From NCBI RefSeq assembly GCF_009455635.1, contig NZ_QPER01000002.1:1426001-1490000 (forward strand): DNA of 64,000 bases, written 5' to 3'. The position numbers and the translations under genes are program-made. Shown here piece by piece: positions 16,545 to 26,248 of this stretch (position 1 is its first letter; each line of letters begins with the position of its first letter). Under the pieces are notes generated by a model. It searched no databases, was not told the DNA's origin, and saw nothing but the letters and a program-made list of their open reading frames with translations. The DNA comes from Paraburkholderia agricolaris. Its GTDB lineage: Bacteria > Pseudomonadota > Gammaproteobacteria > Burkholderiales > Burkholderiaceae.

Positions 16545-17150
16545 ATGGCAACGCTTCAACCGATCAGCCGCTACCCCGTGCCCGAACCGGGCGAATGGCC
16601 GGACGATATCCGGGCGCGCATTCTCGACGTGCAGGAGAAGGCGGGTTTTGTTCCAAACGTGTTTTTGACGCTGGCGCACCGGCCGGACGAATTCCGCGCG
16701 TTTTTTGCGTACCACGACGCGTTGATGCATAAAGAGGGCGGCTTAAGCAAAGGCGAGCGCGAGATGATCGTGGTCGCCACGAGCGCGGTGAATCAGTGCC
16801 TGTACTGCGTGGTCGCGCACGGCGCGATTCTGCGCATTTACGAAAAGGCGCCGCTACTGGCGGATCAGGTGGCCGTCAATCATCGCAAGGCGGATATCAC
16901 GGCGCGCCAGGCGGCGATGCTCGACTTTGCCCTGAAGGTTTGCCGTGACTCCGGCACGGTCGGTGATGCCGATTTTCAGACCTTGCGGGAGCATGGTTTT
17001 GCCGATGAAGACGTGTGGGATATCGCGGCCATCACGGCATTCTTCGGTTTGTCGAACCGGATGGCCAACGTCATTTCCATGCGTCCGAACGACGAGTTCT
17101 ATCTGATGGGACGCGTGCCGAAAGCAGCGGCGGATGCGCCACGCAAATAG
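16545..17150 (+). CDS. AhpD-like (carboxymuconolactone decarboxylase family) peroxidase-related protein
   Basis: A 201-residue cytoplasmic protein of the AhpD/CMD superfamily. The redox motif is CLYCVVAH, with Cys85 and Cys88 and a His three residues on, in the usual E...CxxCxxxH context (EREMIVVATSAVNQCLYC). Such proteins are peroxidase-related or reduce peroxides with a thiol partner. The start follows an ACGGAG site. It is transcribed away from a LysR gene and is followed by a convergent MFS transporter gene 88 bp downstream. Confidence 0.8.
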   Translation: MATLQPISRYPVPEPGEWPDDIRARILDVQEKAGFVPNVFLTLAHRPDEFRAFFAYHDALMHKEGGLSKGEREMIVVATSAVNQCLYCVVAHGAILRIYEKAPLLADQVAVNHRKADITARQAAMLDFALKVCRDSGTVGDADFQTLREHGFADEDVWDIAAITAFFGLSNRMANVISMRPNDEFYLMGRVPKAAADAPRK

Positions 17151-17238
17151 CCTCGGAGCGCTTGCCGTGGGGCCGGGGCTGACGGGCGGCGTGCGGCTGC
17201 GTGTTCACGCACGCTTGCCCCTACGCCCAAGCGCTCGC

Positions 17239-18489
17239 CTATGCGCCTGCCGGCTCGGACCGGATGGCCGGCGTAACGACCGTCTTGTCGTCGATCGGGA
17301 AATGCAGCATTGCGGCGATGAGTCCGGCGACCATCGTGGCTTCCCAAAGCAGCGAATAGGAACCCGTCAGATCGAATACCAGGCCACCTAGCCACGCGCC
17401 GAGAAACGAGCCGATCTGGTGGCTCAGAAAGCAGACGCCAAAGAGGCTGCCGAGGTGCCGCGTGCCGAACACTTTTGCCACGAGTCCGCTCGTAAGCGGC
17501 ACGGTTCCGAGCCAGGTCAGCCCCATCACGGCCGCAAAGACGACGACCGACGTGGAGGTTTTCGGCAGCAGGAAGAACGCGCCGATCGTCACGCTTCGAA
17601 TCAGGTAGAGCCAGCCGAGCACGTAGTGCTGCCGGAAGCGGCCGCCGAGCCAGCCGCATCCCCAACTGCCCGCCATGTTGAACAGGCCGATCAGCGCCAG
17701 CGCCGTGGCGCCCAGGCCGATCGGCATATGACAGAGCGTTAGATATTCAGGCAGATGGGTGGCGATGAACGCGAGTTGAAATCCACAGGTGAAGAAGCCG
17801 AGTGTCAGGAGCCGGTAGCCGCGATGCCGGACCGCCTCGCCGAGTACCTTGCGAAGCGGCGCGGCAGGTGGCTCCTGAACGAACATGCCGGCGCGCTGAC
17901 GCCGATCGAGCACCATGCCGAGCGGCGCGACCAGCAGCATCACAAAAGCCAGCGCGAACAGCGACGTGGCGATGCCGGAACTGAGCCGGATGCTCTGCGT
18001 GAGCGGAATCATCAACACCTGTCCCGCCGAACCGCCCGCGCTGACAAGACCCATTGCCATGCTGCGTTTCTCGGGCGAGGCGATGCGGCCGACCGCCGGC
18101 AACACCACGCCGAACGTCGTGCAACTGACACCGATCCCGACCAGCAGACCCATGCCGACGATCAGCATTGGGCCGGAAGGCGCGACCGCCGCGATACCCA
18201 GGCCGGCCGCGAACGTCGTGGCACCGAACGCGACTACGGGCGCCGAGCCGTAGCGGTCGGCGGCGGCGCCCGCGAACGGTTGCGCGAAACCCCACACCAG
18301 ATTGTGCAGTGCGATGGCGAAAGCGATCAACGTGACCGGCAGGCCGCGATCGAACGAAAATGGCCCGATGAAGAGGCCGAAGGTCTGCCGGATGCCCATT
18401 GCGGCGCTCAGAATCAGCGCGCCGGCGATGATCACGAGTGTCGTTGGGCTCAACGGGAAGGCGAAGCGTTTGCTATTGGCGGTGGACAT
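17239..18489 (-). CDS. MFS transporter
   Basis: A 416-residue inner-membrane transporter with about 12 hydrophobic segments and the MFS loop motif (AGAAADRYGSAPVVAFG after helix 2). The layout resembles oxalate/formate or monocarboxylate-type MFS carriers. The ATG at 18489 (MSTANSKRF) has a strong GAAGGAG site; 29 extra residues are possible upstream but lack one. The substrate cannot be read from the sequence. Confidence 0.8.
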   Translation of the reverse strand: MSTANSKRFAFPLSPTTLVIIAGALILSAAMGIRQTFGLFIGPFSFDRGLPVTLIAFAIALHNLVWGFAQPFAGAAADRYGSAPVVAFGATTFAAGLGIAAVAPSGPMLIVGMGLLVGIGVSCTTFGVVLPAVGRIASPEKRSMAMGLVSAGGSAGQVLMIPLTQSIRLSSGIATSLFALAFVMLLVAPLGMVLDRRQRAGMFVQEPPAAPLRKVLGEAVRHRGYRLLTLGFFTCGFQLAFIATHLPEYLTLCHMPIGLGATALALIGLFNMAGSWGCGWLGGRFRQHYVLGWLYLIRSVTIGAFFLLPKTSTSVVVFAAVMGLTWLGTVPLTSGLVAKVFGTRHLGSLFGVCFLSHQIGSFLGAWLGGLVFDLTGSYSLLWEATMVAGLIAAMLHFPIDDKTVVTPAIRSEPAGA

Positions 18490-18630
18490 GGTTCTGATCT
18501 CCTTCGACACCATGGTCGCAGCGAGCATCAGACGCGACAAAGGAAATGATTTTGACGACAGGTGAGCGTGACTCACCTGTTCGGGTTGACGGCGCGGTTC
18601 AGAGATTCAGGGATTTAGCGCTTCAGAGAT

Positions 18631-19614
18631 TCAGCGATTGGGGTGAGGCAGTTCAGTGGCTTCGCTACCGGACGGATTGGCGAATTGCTTTGCCTCGCCG
18701 AGCAGCCACTGTTTGAAGTCGAGCAATTCGGGGCGATGCGCCGCGCTATCCGCGTTCTGCGCGCTCACCAGCCAATAGGCGTTGGCTGAGGCGATGGTTT
18801 GCGGACAGGCCTCGACCAGTGCGCCGCTCGCCAGATCGCGGTCCATCAGCGGCCTTCTGCCAAGCGCGACGCCGAGACCCATGCTCGCGGCTTCGAAAGC
18901 GAGCTGAATCGTGTCGACGCGCAACCCATCGCTGAGGTCGACGGGGTCGCCTTCGACGGTGTCGCCATCGACGGTGTCGCCCTCGACGGCGACACCGTCG
19001 AGCCACGCCTGCCAGTCCTCGCTGGCTGAGTTCACGTGAATGAGTGTCGCGCGGCGCAGATCGAGATGCCCGTGCCCGTTGCGCAGATTGTCCAGGTAGG
19101 CGGGACTGCACACCGGCACCAGGCGTTCACCGAACAGACGGGTCCAGGCGGTTCCCGCGACCGGGGCACGGCTCAGGCGAATGGCGAAGTCGAAACCGTC
19201 GACGGGAAAACCGACCTGACGATGCGATGTGTCGACGGTGATGTTTGCGTCCGGCCAGCGCGAGCGAAACGCGCCGAGGCGCGGCAGCAGCCAGCGCGAG
19301 GCCAGCGTGGGCGCGCAACTTAGCGCGATCGGGCGGTTCGCGCGGTGGTTCGGCAGGCGCTGCGTTCCGATTGCGATCAGCGAAAACGCCTCGGATACGT
19401 ACGAGAGATAATCGGCGCCCGCTGCCGTAAGCGAAATGCCACGCGGCTCGCGCACGAACAGTTCCACACCGAGTGACTGCTCGAGGCCAACGATGCCGTG
19501 ACTGATCGCGCTTGGCGTGACGTTCAACTCGGCGGCGGCGAGCTTGAAACTCTGATGCCTGCCGGCGGCCTCGAAGAAGCGAAGCGCGGGCAGAGGTGGC
19601 AGACGAAGCGGCAT
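18631..19614 (-). CDS. GcvA-like LysR regulator with an internal pentapeptide repeat
   Basis: A 327-residue LysR protein of the GcvA type: LPALRFFEAAGRHQSFKLAA at the N-terminus and the helix-turn-helix LNVTPSAISHGIVGLEQSLG. In the effector domain, near residues 205-225, there is an in-frame repeat of the form VEGDTVDGDTVEGDP, encoded by a 15-bp tandem repeat at 18938-18997, which is not part of the normal fold. It is divergent from the DUF899 gene with 345 bp between. Its target is unknown; GcvA relatives often control neighbouring genes. Confidence 0.82.
   Translation of the reverse strand: MPLRLPPLPALRFFEAAGRHQSFKLAAAELNVTPSAISHGIVGLEQSLGVELFVREPRGISLTAAGADYLSYVSEAFSLIAIGTQRLPNHRANRPIALSCAPTLASRWLLPRLGAFRSRWPDANITVDTSHRQVGFPVDGFDFAIRLSRAPVAGTAWTRLFGERLVPVCSPAYLDNLRNGHGHLDLRRATLIHVNSASEDWQAWLDGVAVEGDTVDGDTVEGDPVDLSDGLRVDTIQLAFEAASMGLGVALGRRPLMDRDLASGALVEACPQTIASANAYWLVSAQNADSAAHRPELLDFKQWLLGEAKQFANPSGSEATELPHPNR
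18938..18997. repeat. 15-bp tandem repeat inside a LysR gene (about 4 units)
   Basis: Units begin TCGACGG(G/T)GTCGCC at 18938, 18953 and 18968, with a diverged fourth unit at 18983. Because the unit is a multiple of three it adds pentapeptides (V-[ED]-G-D-[TP]) without a frameshift. Copy number may vary between strains by slippage. Confidence 0.8.
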
Positions 19615-19959
19615 GGTGCATCCCCAGGGGCGGCGTGGCGGGCGCCGTAATGGTAACGGTGACGGTGACGGTGCGGGGGCGCGTCGGTGCGCGCGGGTTG
19701 ATTCGCGAAAGGATACCTTGCAATAGGGTTTCGATTGTTAGCCGAGGGTCGGCTACGGCTTGCCAGGGTTTTGTCCGCATGTCGAACGGCGATGCTCGAA
19801 TGCCGTTGCGGACATTGCGGACCGCGTACAGAAAAATTCATAAGCGTTGTCGATTTGCCGGCACGCCGTTCGTCGTCGCTCTATAAGGGCAAAAAATGCG
19901 CGCTTGCCGCACGCCGCAATCGTGCCCTTTATCCCTTTTTACGTGAGAGGAGGTGGCTG
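19615..19959. other. 345-bp gap between LysR and DUF899 genes with a hexamer repeat
   Basis: The gap holds the divergent control region of the two genes. The only clear structure is a short run of a GGTGAC-like hexamer, about four imperfect units near 19649-19676. I could not find a well-spaced -35/-10 pair. No small gene is convincing here. Confidence 0.5.
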
Positions 19960-20688
19960 ATGAGCAACGTAGACCCATCCGCATCAACGCTGAAACCGGC
20001 CAGCTTGCTGGCCGATTCGCCGCGCCGGTTTCCGGGCGAGAGCACGGAATATCGCCGTGCCCGCAACGATCTGCTGGCCGAGGAAATCGAGTTGCGCCGC
20101 CACATCGAACGCGTAGCCGCGCAGCGCCGCGCGCTGCCGCCCGGCGGGGTCGTGCCGCAGGATTATCGCTTCGAGGGCGAAGCGGGCGTGGTCACGCTGG
20201 CGGAGATGTTCGGCGCGCACGACACGCTCGTCACCTACAACTGGATGTACGGTCCGCAGCGGGCGCGGCCCTGTCCGATGTGCACTTCGCTGCTGAGCGC
20301 TTACGACGGCGAAATGCCCGACATCCTGCAACGCGTGGCTTTTGCCGTGATCGGCCGCTCGCCGATCGACAAGCTGGTGGCATTCAAGAAAGAGCGCGGC
20401 TGGCGGCATCTGCGGCTGTATTCGTCGGGCGGCAACACCTTTAACCGCGACTACGCCGATGAAGATCCGGACGGCGGCGATGTTCCCGCCTTCAACGTGT
20501 TCACGCGTTCAGGCGGCACGGTGCGGCACTTCTGGGGCGCGGAGATGGGCGCGTGGACCGCGGACCCCGGTCAGGATCCGCGCGGGGCCCCCGACGTGAT
20601 GCCGATCTGGACGGTGCTCGACATGACGCCCGGCGGCCGTGGCAGCGACTGGTATCCGAAGCTGGAATACGACACTGTGCCACGCTAG
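19960..20688 (+). CDS. DUF899 family thioredoxin-fold protein
   Basis: A 242-residue cytoplasmic protein of the DUF899 family. The motif RPCPMCTSLLSAYDG carries the paired cysteines of the family, and the C-terminal part (RSGGTVRHFWGAEMG ... PIWTVLDMTPGGRG) is characteristic. The fold is thioredoxin-like; the reaction is not established. The ATG at 19960 has an excellent GAGAGGAGG site. It is divergent from a GcvA-like regulator, which may control it. Confidence 0.8.
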   Translation: MSNVDPSASTLKPASLLADSPRRFPGESTEYRRARNDLLAEEIELRRHIERVAAQRRALPPGGVVPQDYRFEGEAGVVTLAEMFGAHDTLVTYNWMYGPQRARPCPMCTSLLSAYDGEMPDILQRVAFAVIGRSPIDKLVAFKKERGWRHLRLYSSGGNTFNRDYADEDPDGGDVPAFNVFTRSGGTVRHFWGAEMGAWTADPGQDPRGAPDVMPIWTVLDMTPGGRGSDWYPKLEYDTVPR

Positions 20689-20762
20689 TCGAGTGGGGGC
20701 ATGCGTGGGCGGCTGACGCGCATCGCGCTGATTCGCGCAAAGCAGGAGGAGGCGAGCGTTGT

Positions 20763-22730
20763 TTACGTCGCAAGAATGCGACTCTGCGCGCGCGCCGCCT
20801 CCAGGTAGGTCGGCACCGCGCTCGCCCGCATCGGCCTGCCGAACAGATAGCCCTGCATTGCGCGGGCGCCCAGCGCCTTGACGACGTCCGCTTGCGATGA
20901 GGTTTCGAGTCCTTCGACGATGCATTCGAGTCCGAGGTTTCTGCACAGGTCGAGCACGGACTTGACGATCTTCTTCGATGCGCTATTGGAATCCACGTCG
21001 GTCATGAAGCTGCGGTCGATCTTGATCGTATCGAAAGGCAGGCGATGCACGTAGCTAAGGCTTGAATAACCGGTGCCAAAATCGTCGAGCGAGACGCGGC
21101 AGCCGGCTTGCTTGATCATCGTGAGCGAACTGTGGGCCTGCTCGAAATCGCGTGTGACCGCTGTTTCCGTGATCTCGAAGTTGACATGGTGCGCGGGCAC
21201 GCCGCTGCCCAGCACGATATCGACCAGACGGCGGGCGCGCGGCGAAGTCGAAATATCGATCGCGGAGAGATTGAACGACAGATAGAGATCGGACGGCCAG
21301 TGCGATACTTCATCGAGTGCCTTGCGCAGCAGCACTTCGGTGACGCGCAGAATCAGATCGGTACGCTCGGCAATCCGAATGAATTCCTCCGGCTTGACCG
21401 CGCCTAGCCGTTCGTTGTGCCATCGCCCGAGCGCCTCCATGCCGATCGTGCGTTGCGAGTGCGCGTCGTAAATCGGCTGAAACTCAAGGAACAGTTCGGA
21501 TTCCAGGTTCGCATGGCGGAGTTCCTGGGCGACGAGACTCGAGCGCCGGATTCGTGTTTCATGTTCGGTCGAGAAGATCACCGGCGTGCCGCGACGGCCT
21601 TCCTTGCCGACGTACAAGGCCGCGTCGGCGCGCTCGAAAACCTGCTGCACTGTCGTGCCCGCTTCAGGAAACGCGGCCCAACCGATCGTTCCTGTTAGTT
21701 CGGCAACATTGCCGGCCACCCGATACGGTTGGCTGAGCGCTTCGCAGATACGCTCGCCCAACTCGACGAGCGTCTCGTTCGCCAGTTTGTGCTGAGCCAG
21801 CACGCCGAATTCGTCACCGCCCAGGCGCGCGAAGAAGATGCCGGGCTCGGCCAGCGCCAGCAGGCGTACGCCGACTTCCTGCAGCACGAGATCGCCGCTT
21901 GCATGTCCGTAGATGTCGTTGACCTGTTTGAAGCCGTCGAGATCGATCAACCCGACATTGAAACCGCTGCCGATGCCGAGCGCCTGTTCCGATAGCGCGC
22001 GCAGCGAGGCGAAGAAGCTGCGCCGGTTGGGCAGGTCGGTCAGGCTGTCGATGCTCGCGAGCCGGAAATTGTCGTCGCTGAGTCTTTGTGTGTTCTGCTG
22101 GCTGACCTGCAACTCGTGCTGCGCGTGCACCACACCGACAAAATTCCGGTAATAGAGTTCGATGATGAAGGCGAGTGCGATGCCGACCAGCATCATGTCG
22201 AGCGCCATCGCGATGAAGACAGACGAACCCGTGGAAACGAGAAACGTCGAAAAGCTTAGGATGACGATTGAAAGCGGAAGCAGCGCTGCCGCTCGCAGAT
22301 GTATCAGGCAGAACACGCAGCCGATCACCGTCGTCGCCATGTAGAACGCGACGTGTGCCTGCTCATAGGGCGAGCCATAGGAAAACAGTAGCAGCGACCA
22401 ACTGCTGAAGGCGACGCCGAAGATGCCCGAGAGCCAGATCAGCTTGCGCAGTTCGAGCACGGCCTTCGCGTGCGTCAGGGTCCGGTGCCGGACACGCCAC
22501 CAGCGCACGCAACGGATGATGCACAGTGCGCAAAGCGCTCCGGGGCAGTAGATCGACAACCATGCGGGCGCCGACGCCAGATGCGTGACGGCGACCGCCA
22601 GCGTGTTCACGAGCAGAATGAAATAGAGCAGCGGTACCTGGCGGCTGAATGCCTGAAGTTGCGCGCGTACGAGTTCAGGATCGCTTCTCGCGACCGACAG
22701 CGCCTCCCTCAATCTGGCTAATCGAACCAT
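20763..22730 (-). CDS. membrane-anchored GGDEF-EAL cyclic-di-GMP enzyme
   Basis: A 655-residue protein. The N-terminal 200 residues form several membrane helices (FILLVNTLAVAVTHL and following). A GGDEF domain follows, with intact RLGGDEFG near residue 310, then an EAL domain (GMEALGRWH, DDFGTGYSSLSYV, IKIDRSFM) ending in GYLFGRPM. Both active-site signatures look intact, so it could make and degrade cyclic-di-GMP, though in such tandem proteins one activity often dominates. I see no RxxD inhibitory site directly before GGDEF. The ATG at 22730 has AAGGA; an earlier in-frame ATG exists at 22760. It stands alone and is convergent with the DUF899 gene. Confidence 0.87.
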   Translation of the reverse strand: MVRLARLREALSVARSDPELVRAQLQAFSRQVPLLYFILLVNTLAVAVTHLASAPAWLSIYCPGALCALCIIRCVRWWRVRHRTLTHAKAVLELRKLIWLSGIFGVAFSSWSLLLFSYGSPYEQAHVAFYMATTVIGCVFCLIHLRAAALLPLSIVILSFSTFLVSTGSSVFIAMALDMMLVGIALAFIIELYYRNFVGVVHAQHELQVSQQNTQRLSDDNFRLASIDSLTDLPNRRSFFASLRALSEQALGIGSGFNVGLIDLDGFKQVNDIYGHASGDLVLQEVGVRLLALAEPGIFFARLGGDEFGVLAQHKLANETLVELGERICEALSQPYRVAGNVAELTGTIGWAAFPEAGTTVQQVFERADAALYVGKEGRRGTPVIFSTEHETRIRRSSLVAQELRHANLESELFLEFQPIYDAHSQRTIGMEALGRWHNERLGAVKPEEFIRIAERTDLILRVTEVLLRKALDEVSHWPSDLYLSFNLSAIDISTSPRARRLVDIVLGSGVPAHHVNFEITETAVTRDFEQAHSSLTMIKQAGCRVSLDDFGTGYSSLSYVHRLPFDTIKIDRSFMTDVDSNSASKKIVKSVLDLCRNLGLECIVEGLETSSQADVVKALGARAMQGYLFGRPMRASAVPTYLEAARAQSRILAT

Positions 22731-23387
22731 TCCCGTCCTTGTAACGTTTGCGCCGCACACGCAGCTTTGTATATCGGCAGCGTCGGGCAGACCTTGAGGG
22801 CGTTTTCACGGGAAATAAAGCGCGCGCATGGATCGAGCGGTAAATACGCCCGGAGAGTCGATCAGGCGTGAGTCATTTATGCTGCATCGATTTACGCAGA
22901 AGCCGTCGGTTTTCGGCGCCGGGAGTGGGCGGATTCGCCGTGCCGACCCGGCCGGCACGGGCGATATCACAGGACGGAGCGGTGGCGTGGGACCATGCGG
23001 CGAGCATTGCGCATGTTGCAATATGGAGAATTTTCATTATTTTAATCTTCCCGGATTTTTTTATTACTGAGCGCGCACGGTGCTGAATGTCGAATCTCTA
23101 GATCCACCATAACATAGTAAAAAAGCATGGCGGCGGTCAGTTTGCCGACCCTAAAGCACTGAAATTGCAACGGATTGTGATACGGCGTGAGGCGCTCTAA
23201 AGCGGGAGAAATGCGTAAGCGCACGATTCTTATAGGACTTTGGCACAAAAAAACGTCAAATTGCCGCTGGGCGGGCGATACAAGGCTTACATCCAACGTT
23301 TGCGCGAATATGCGCCTATGCGTTAGTGTGTCGGTCCCGGCGCAACAGATGTGGCGCCGGTTCCATGATTACCATACGGGAAGTGCT
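22731..23387. other. 657-bp stretch without a convincing gene
   Basis: Short frames of 66-84 codons occur on both strands, but none has family features or a good ribosome site. From about 23020 to 23130 the base composition shifts to AT-rich, unlike the surroundings; this may be the upstream control region of the HU gene. I see no clear promoter. Confidence 0.5.
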
Positions 23388-23666
23388 ATGAACAAACAGG
23401 AACTGATTGATGCAGTCGCCGCAGCGACGGGCGAAAGCAAAGCGGCCACCGGCCAAACCATCGACGCTATCGTCGAAGCGGTGACCAAAGCCGTGGTGGG
23501 TGGCGATACGGTGCAACTGGTCGGTTTCGGTTCTTTCTCGACCGGCGCGCGCGCAGCACGCGTGGGTCGCAATCCGTCGACCGGTGCCGAAATCCAGATC
23601 GCCGCAGCCAAGACGGTGAAGTTCACCGCTGGCAAGGCATTCAAGGAAGCCGTCAACGCGTCGTAA
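23388..23666 (+). CDS. hup: DNA-binding protein HU (histone-like)
   Basis: A 92-residue protein with the complete HU/IHF fold: [15 protein letters not shown] at the start, the [12 protein letters not shown] strand region and the beta-arm motif [15 protein letters not shown], ending in [14 protein letters not shown]. It binds and bends DNA without strong sequence preference and compacts the nucleoid. The frame continues upstream to 23187 but the ATG at 23388 gives the exact family length. The gene is monocistronic, with a hairpin directly after the stop. Confidence 0.93.
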   Translation: MNKQELIDAVAAATGESKAATGQTIDAIVEAVTKAVVGGDTVQLVGFGSFSTGARAARVGRNPSTGAEIQIAAAKTVKFTAGKAFKEAVNAS

Positions 23667-23667
23667 T

Positions 23668-23704
23668 GCAACGCGCCTCGCGCCGGAGCATCCACGCGCG
23701 TTGC
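23668..23704 (+). terminator. hairpin after the HU gene, possible terminator
   Basis: GCAACGCGC (23668-23676) pairs perfectly with GCGCGTTGC (23696-23704): a 9-bp stem with a 19-base loop, beginning two bases after the HU stop. Only a weak T-rich tail follows, so intrinsic termination is probable but not certain. Confidence 0.45.
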
Positions 23705-23960
23705 TGTAACGCGCGGCGTCCGATGCATCGGGTGTGAGGAATCACGCGCTGCCTGATCCCGTGAGCGTGTTTAATCGGCGGTTAGCGCGGCGCGTGCGGC
23801 GCGTGTGGTGCGCGTTGCCTGGACGTTGGGCGGGCATGGGTTGCGCGCTGACGTTCATGCCGTCGTTGTTTGCTTCTGGTTTTGCGTCATGCACGCTCGC
23901 CTCCTGGCCGTTAGTTCCGGTTGCCGGTTGGGCGAGATCGTGCAGGCTGCGTTGGCGAGT

Positions 23961-25079
23961 TCAGCCCGCGCGCCGTTTTCGGGTTGCTTCGGCCAGCGTT
24001 TCGAGCACCGGTTCGGTTTGCGCCCAGCTCACGCAGGCGTCCGTAATCGATACGCCGTGACGCAGCGGCACACCGGCTTTCAGATCCTGACGGCCTTCTT
24101 CCAGATGACTTTCGAGCATGACGCCGATAATGCGGCGCTCGCGCTGTGAGAGTTGCTGCGCCAGATCCTGTACTACCTCCAGTTGACGCAAATGCGATTT
24201 GCCCGAGTTCGCATGCGAACAGTCGATCATGACCTGCTCGCGCAGCCCGGCTGACTTGAGTGCCGCGCAGGTGGCTTCCACGGATGCGCTGTCGTAATTC
24301 GGCCCTTGCTTGCCACCGCGCAGGATAACGTGTGCGTCGTCATTACCACGCGTCTCGAAGATCGCCGCCATACCCATCTTGGTCATACCCATGAACGCAT
24401 GGCTCGCGCGTGCCGCGACGATCGCGTCCGCGGCGATCTGCACGCCGCCGTCGGTGCCGTTCTTGAAGCCGATCGGGCAGCTCAGCCCCGAGGCAAGCTG
24501 ACGGTGACTCTGGCTCTCCGTGGTACGCGCGCCGATGGCACCCCACGCGATCAGATCCGCGATGTATTGCGGACTGAGCAGATCGAGAAATTCGGTGGCC
24601 GTAGGCAAGCCGAGACCGCTGATGTCGAGCAGCAGTTGCCGCGCGAGACGCAGGCCTTCGTTGATGCGGAAGCTGCCATCGAGACGCGGGTCGTTGATAT
24701 AGCCTTTCCAGCCTACCGTTGTGCGCGGTTTTTCGAAGTAGACCCGCATGACGATCAGCAGATCGTCCTTGTAGGTTTGCGCCGCGGCTTTGAGCTTGCG
24801 GGCATATTCGATCGCCTGGTCGTGGTCGTGAATCGAACACGGGCCGACGATCATCACGAGCCGGTCGTCACGGCCGTGCAGAATGTCGGCGATTTCCGCG
24901 CGGGTTTTCTCGACGAGCGTCTGCACCGACGGCGGCACGGGCAATTCGTCCTGCAGCAGGGCGGGGGAAATCAGCGGACGTACCGCGCCGATACGAACGT
25001 CGTCGATGCGCGTGGTGTCCTGGGTGGCGTCGGCCGAGCCGACTTCCTGATCGTGCAAAGGATTGTCGATGGCGCTCAA
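23961..25079 (-). CDS. aroG: 3-deoxy-7-phosphoheptulonate (DAHP) synthase, class I
   Basis: A 372-residue enzyme that condenses phosphoenolpyruvate and erythrose 4-phosphate, the first step of aromatic amino-acid synthesis. Signatures of the AroF/G/H type are clear: MIVGPCSIHD, MRVYFEKPRTTVGWKG, ARTTESQSHRQLASGL, HVILRGGK and MIDCSHANSGK (metal-binding Cys and His). It is a full-length single gene. Which isozyme (aroF, aroG or aroH) cannot be fixed by eye; the feedback specificity is unknown. It lies convergent to the HU gene. Confidence 0.9.
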   Translation of the reverse strand: MSAIDNPLHDQEVGSADATQDTTRIDDVRIGAVRPLISPALLQDELPVPPSVQTLVEKTRAEIADILHGRDDRLVMIVGPCSIHDHDQAIEYARKLKAAAQTYKDDLLIVMRVYFEKPRTTVGWKGYINDPRLDGSFRINEGLRLARQLLLDISGLGLPTATEFLDLLSPQYIADLIAWGAIGARTTESQSHRQLASGLSCPIGFKNGTDGGVQIAADAIVAARASHAFMGMTKMGMAAIFETRGNDDAHVILRGGKQGPNYDSASVEATCAALKSAGLREQVMIDCSHANSGKSHLRQLEVVQDLAQQLSQRERRIIGVMLESHLEEGRQDLKAGVPLRHGVSITDACVSWAQTEPVLETLAEATRKRRAG

Positions 25080-25190
25080 AATATTCTCCCGGACTTGTAT
25101 GTGGAGCGGCCTTGCGGCCTGAATGCGTGGGGGCGGTGCGTTGCCTGGCTGCCGGGATTATGACACTCGCGCGTGCCGACTGGATGACCG

Positions 25191-25997
25191 TTATTCGAGG
25201 CGTTTGATCAACGCCATGGCGGCGGCCGGGTTGCGTTCCTTGAAGCCGCTGATGACATAGAGGTAGACGTCGCGCGCGGTGGTTTTTGCGGGCGGCGCGG
25301 CCGAGGTTTCGAGGTCGTCTGGCGTCGTGCCTGCGGCGAGCTGGCGGGCGCGTTCGGCCCAGCTGTCGAGCGCTTTGGCCGAATAGCCTTTGGCTTCCTT
25401 GTCGCTCGTGCCCATGATGCGGGCGTAGACGAAGGGTGCGGTGATGTCGGCGATTTGCGGGTAATCGCTGTCGGCGGCCAGCACGACGGCGACTTTGTAC
25501 TTTCTGGCTAGCGCGATGAATTCGGGGGTTTTGAAGGTGTCGTTACGCACTTCGATTGCGTGTTTCAGCTTTTGGCCTTCTATGCTGGCGGGCAGCAGTT
25601 TCAGGAAGGCTTCGAAGTCTTCGGGGTCGAACTTTTTGGTGGTGGCGAATTGCCAGTTGATTGGGCCTAGCTTCTGTTTTAGCAGTAGCACACCGCTGGC
25701 GAAGAAACGCTCGATGGTTTCGTTGGCGTCTGCCAGGATTTTTCGGTTGGTTGCGTAGCGGGGGGCTTTTAGCGAGAAGACGAAGTCTTCGGGGGTTTCC
25801 TGATACCACTTCTCGTAGCTTGCCGGTTTTTGCAGGCCGTAGAAGGTGCCGTTGATTTCTATCGATGTGAGGTTTTTGCTCGCGTGCTGGAGTTCGCGGG
25901 TTTGGGTGAGGTCTGAAGGGTAGAAGGTGCCTCGCCAGGGGGCATAGGTCCATCCGCCTATGCCGATTCGGATTTTGCCGGTTTTCGGTGAGGGCAT
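25191..25997 (-). CDS. DUF72 domain-containing protein
   Basis: A 268-residue protein of the YecE/DUF72 family, with IGIGGWTYAPWRGTFYP at the N-terminus, EINGTFYGLQKPASYEKW and the C-terminal DVYLYVISGFKERNP. The fold is a TIM barrel; the function is not established. Codon use towards the 5' half is AT-richer than the neighbours. It borders the inverted-repeat region that begins at 26041. Confidence 0.8.
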   Translation of the reverse strand: MPSPKTGKIRIGIGGWTYAPWRGTFYPSDLTQTRELQHASKNLTSIEINGTFYGLQKPASYEKWYQETPEDFVFSLKAPRYATNRKILADANETIERFFASGVLLLKQKLGPINWQFATTKKFDPEDFEAFLKLLPASIEGQKLKHAIEVRNDTFKTPEFIALARKYKVAVVLAADSDYPQIADITAPFVYARIMGTSDKEAKGYSAKALDSWAERARQLAAGTTPDDLETSAAPPAKTTARDVYLYVISGFKERNPAAAMALIKRLE

Positions 25998-26040
25998 TTG
26001 GGGGCTCGGTTTTTTAGCTTTGCTGGGAGGGGTAGATTAG

Positions 26041-26216
26041 CGTATTTTTTGGGTTTTGCCTGTTCGGCGGTTTTGTTGTTGATCTGGGTTTTGGGCGGTG
26101 CCTTGCTGTCGTAGTGGTCTGTTCTGGTGTTGGTCTTTTGGCCTTTCCTTGTTTTGTTAGTGGTCTATTAGCGTTCCCCCTGTGCGGGGGGGCACCTACT
26201 TTTCTTTGCCTGCCGC
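26041..26216. repeat. inverted repeat, left arm part 1 (interrupted by the IS)
   Basis: This stretch (blocks such as CCTTTCCTTGTTTTGTTAG, TCTATTAGCGTT and GCACCTACTTTTCTTTGCC) occurs again in reverse complement at about 28530-28700, with scattered mismatches. It resembles intergenic repeats common in Burkholderia genomes. The arm stops at the IS and resumes at 27869. Confidence 0.75.
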
Positions 26217-26248
26217 GGTGTGTGTCAAGGTAGTTGTCGCGTGAACCG

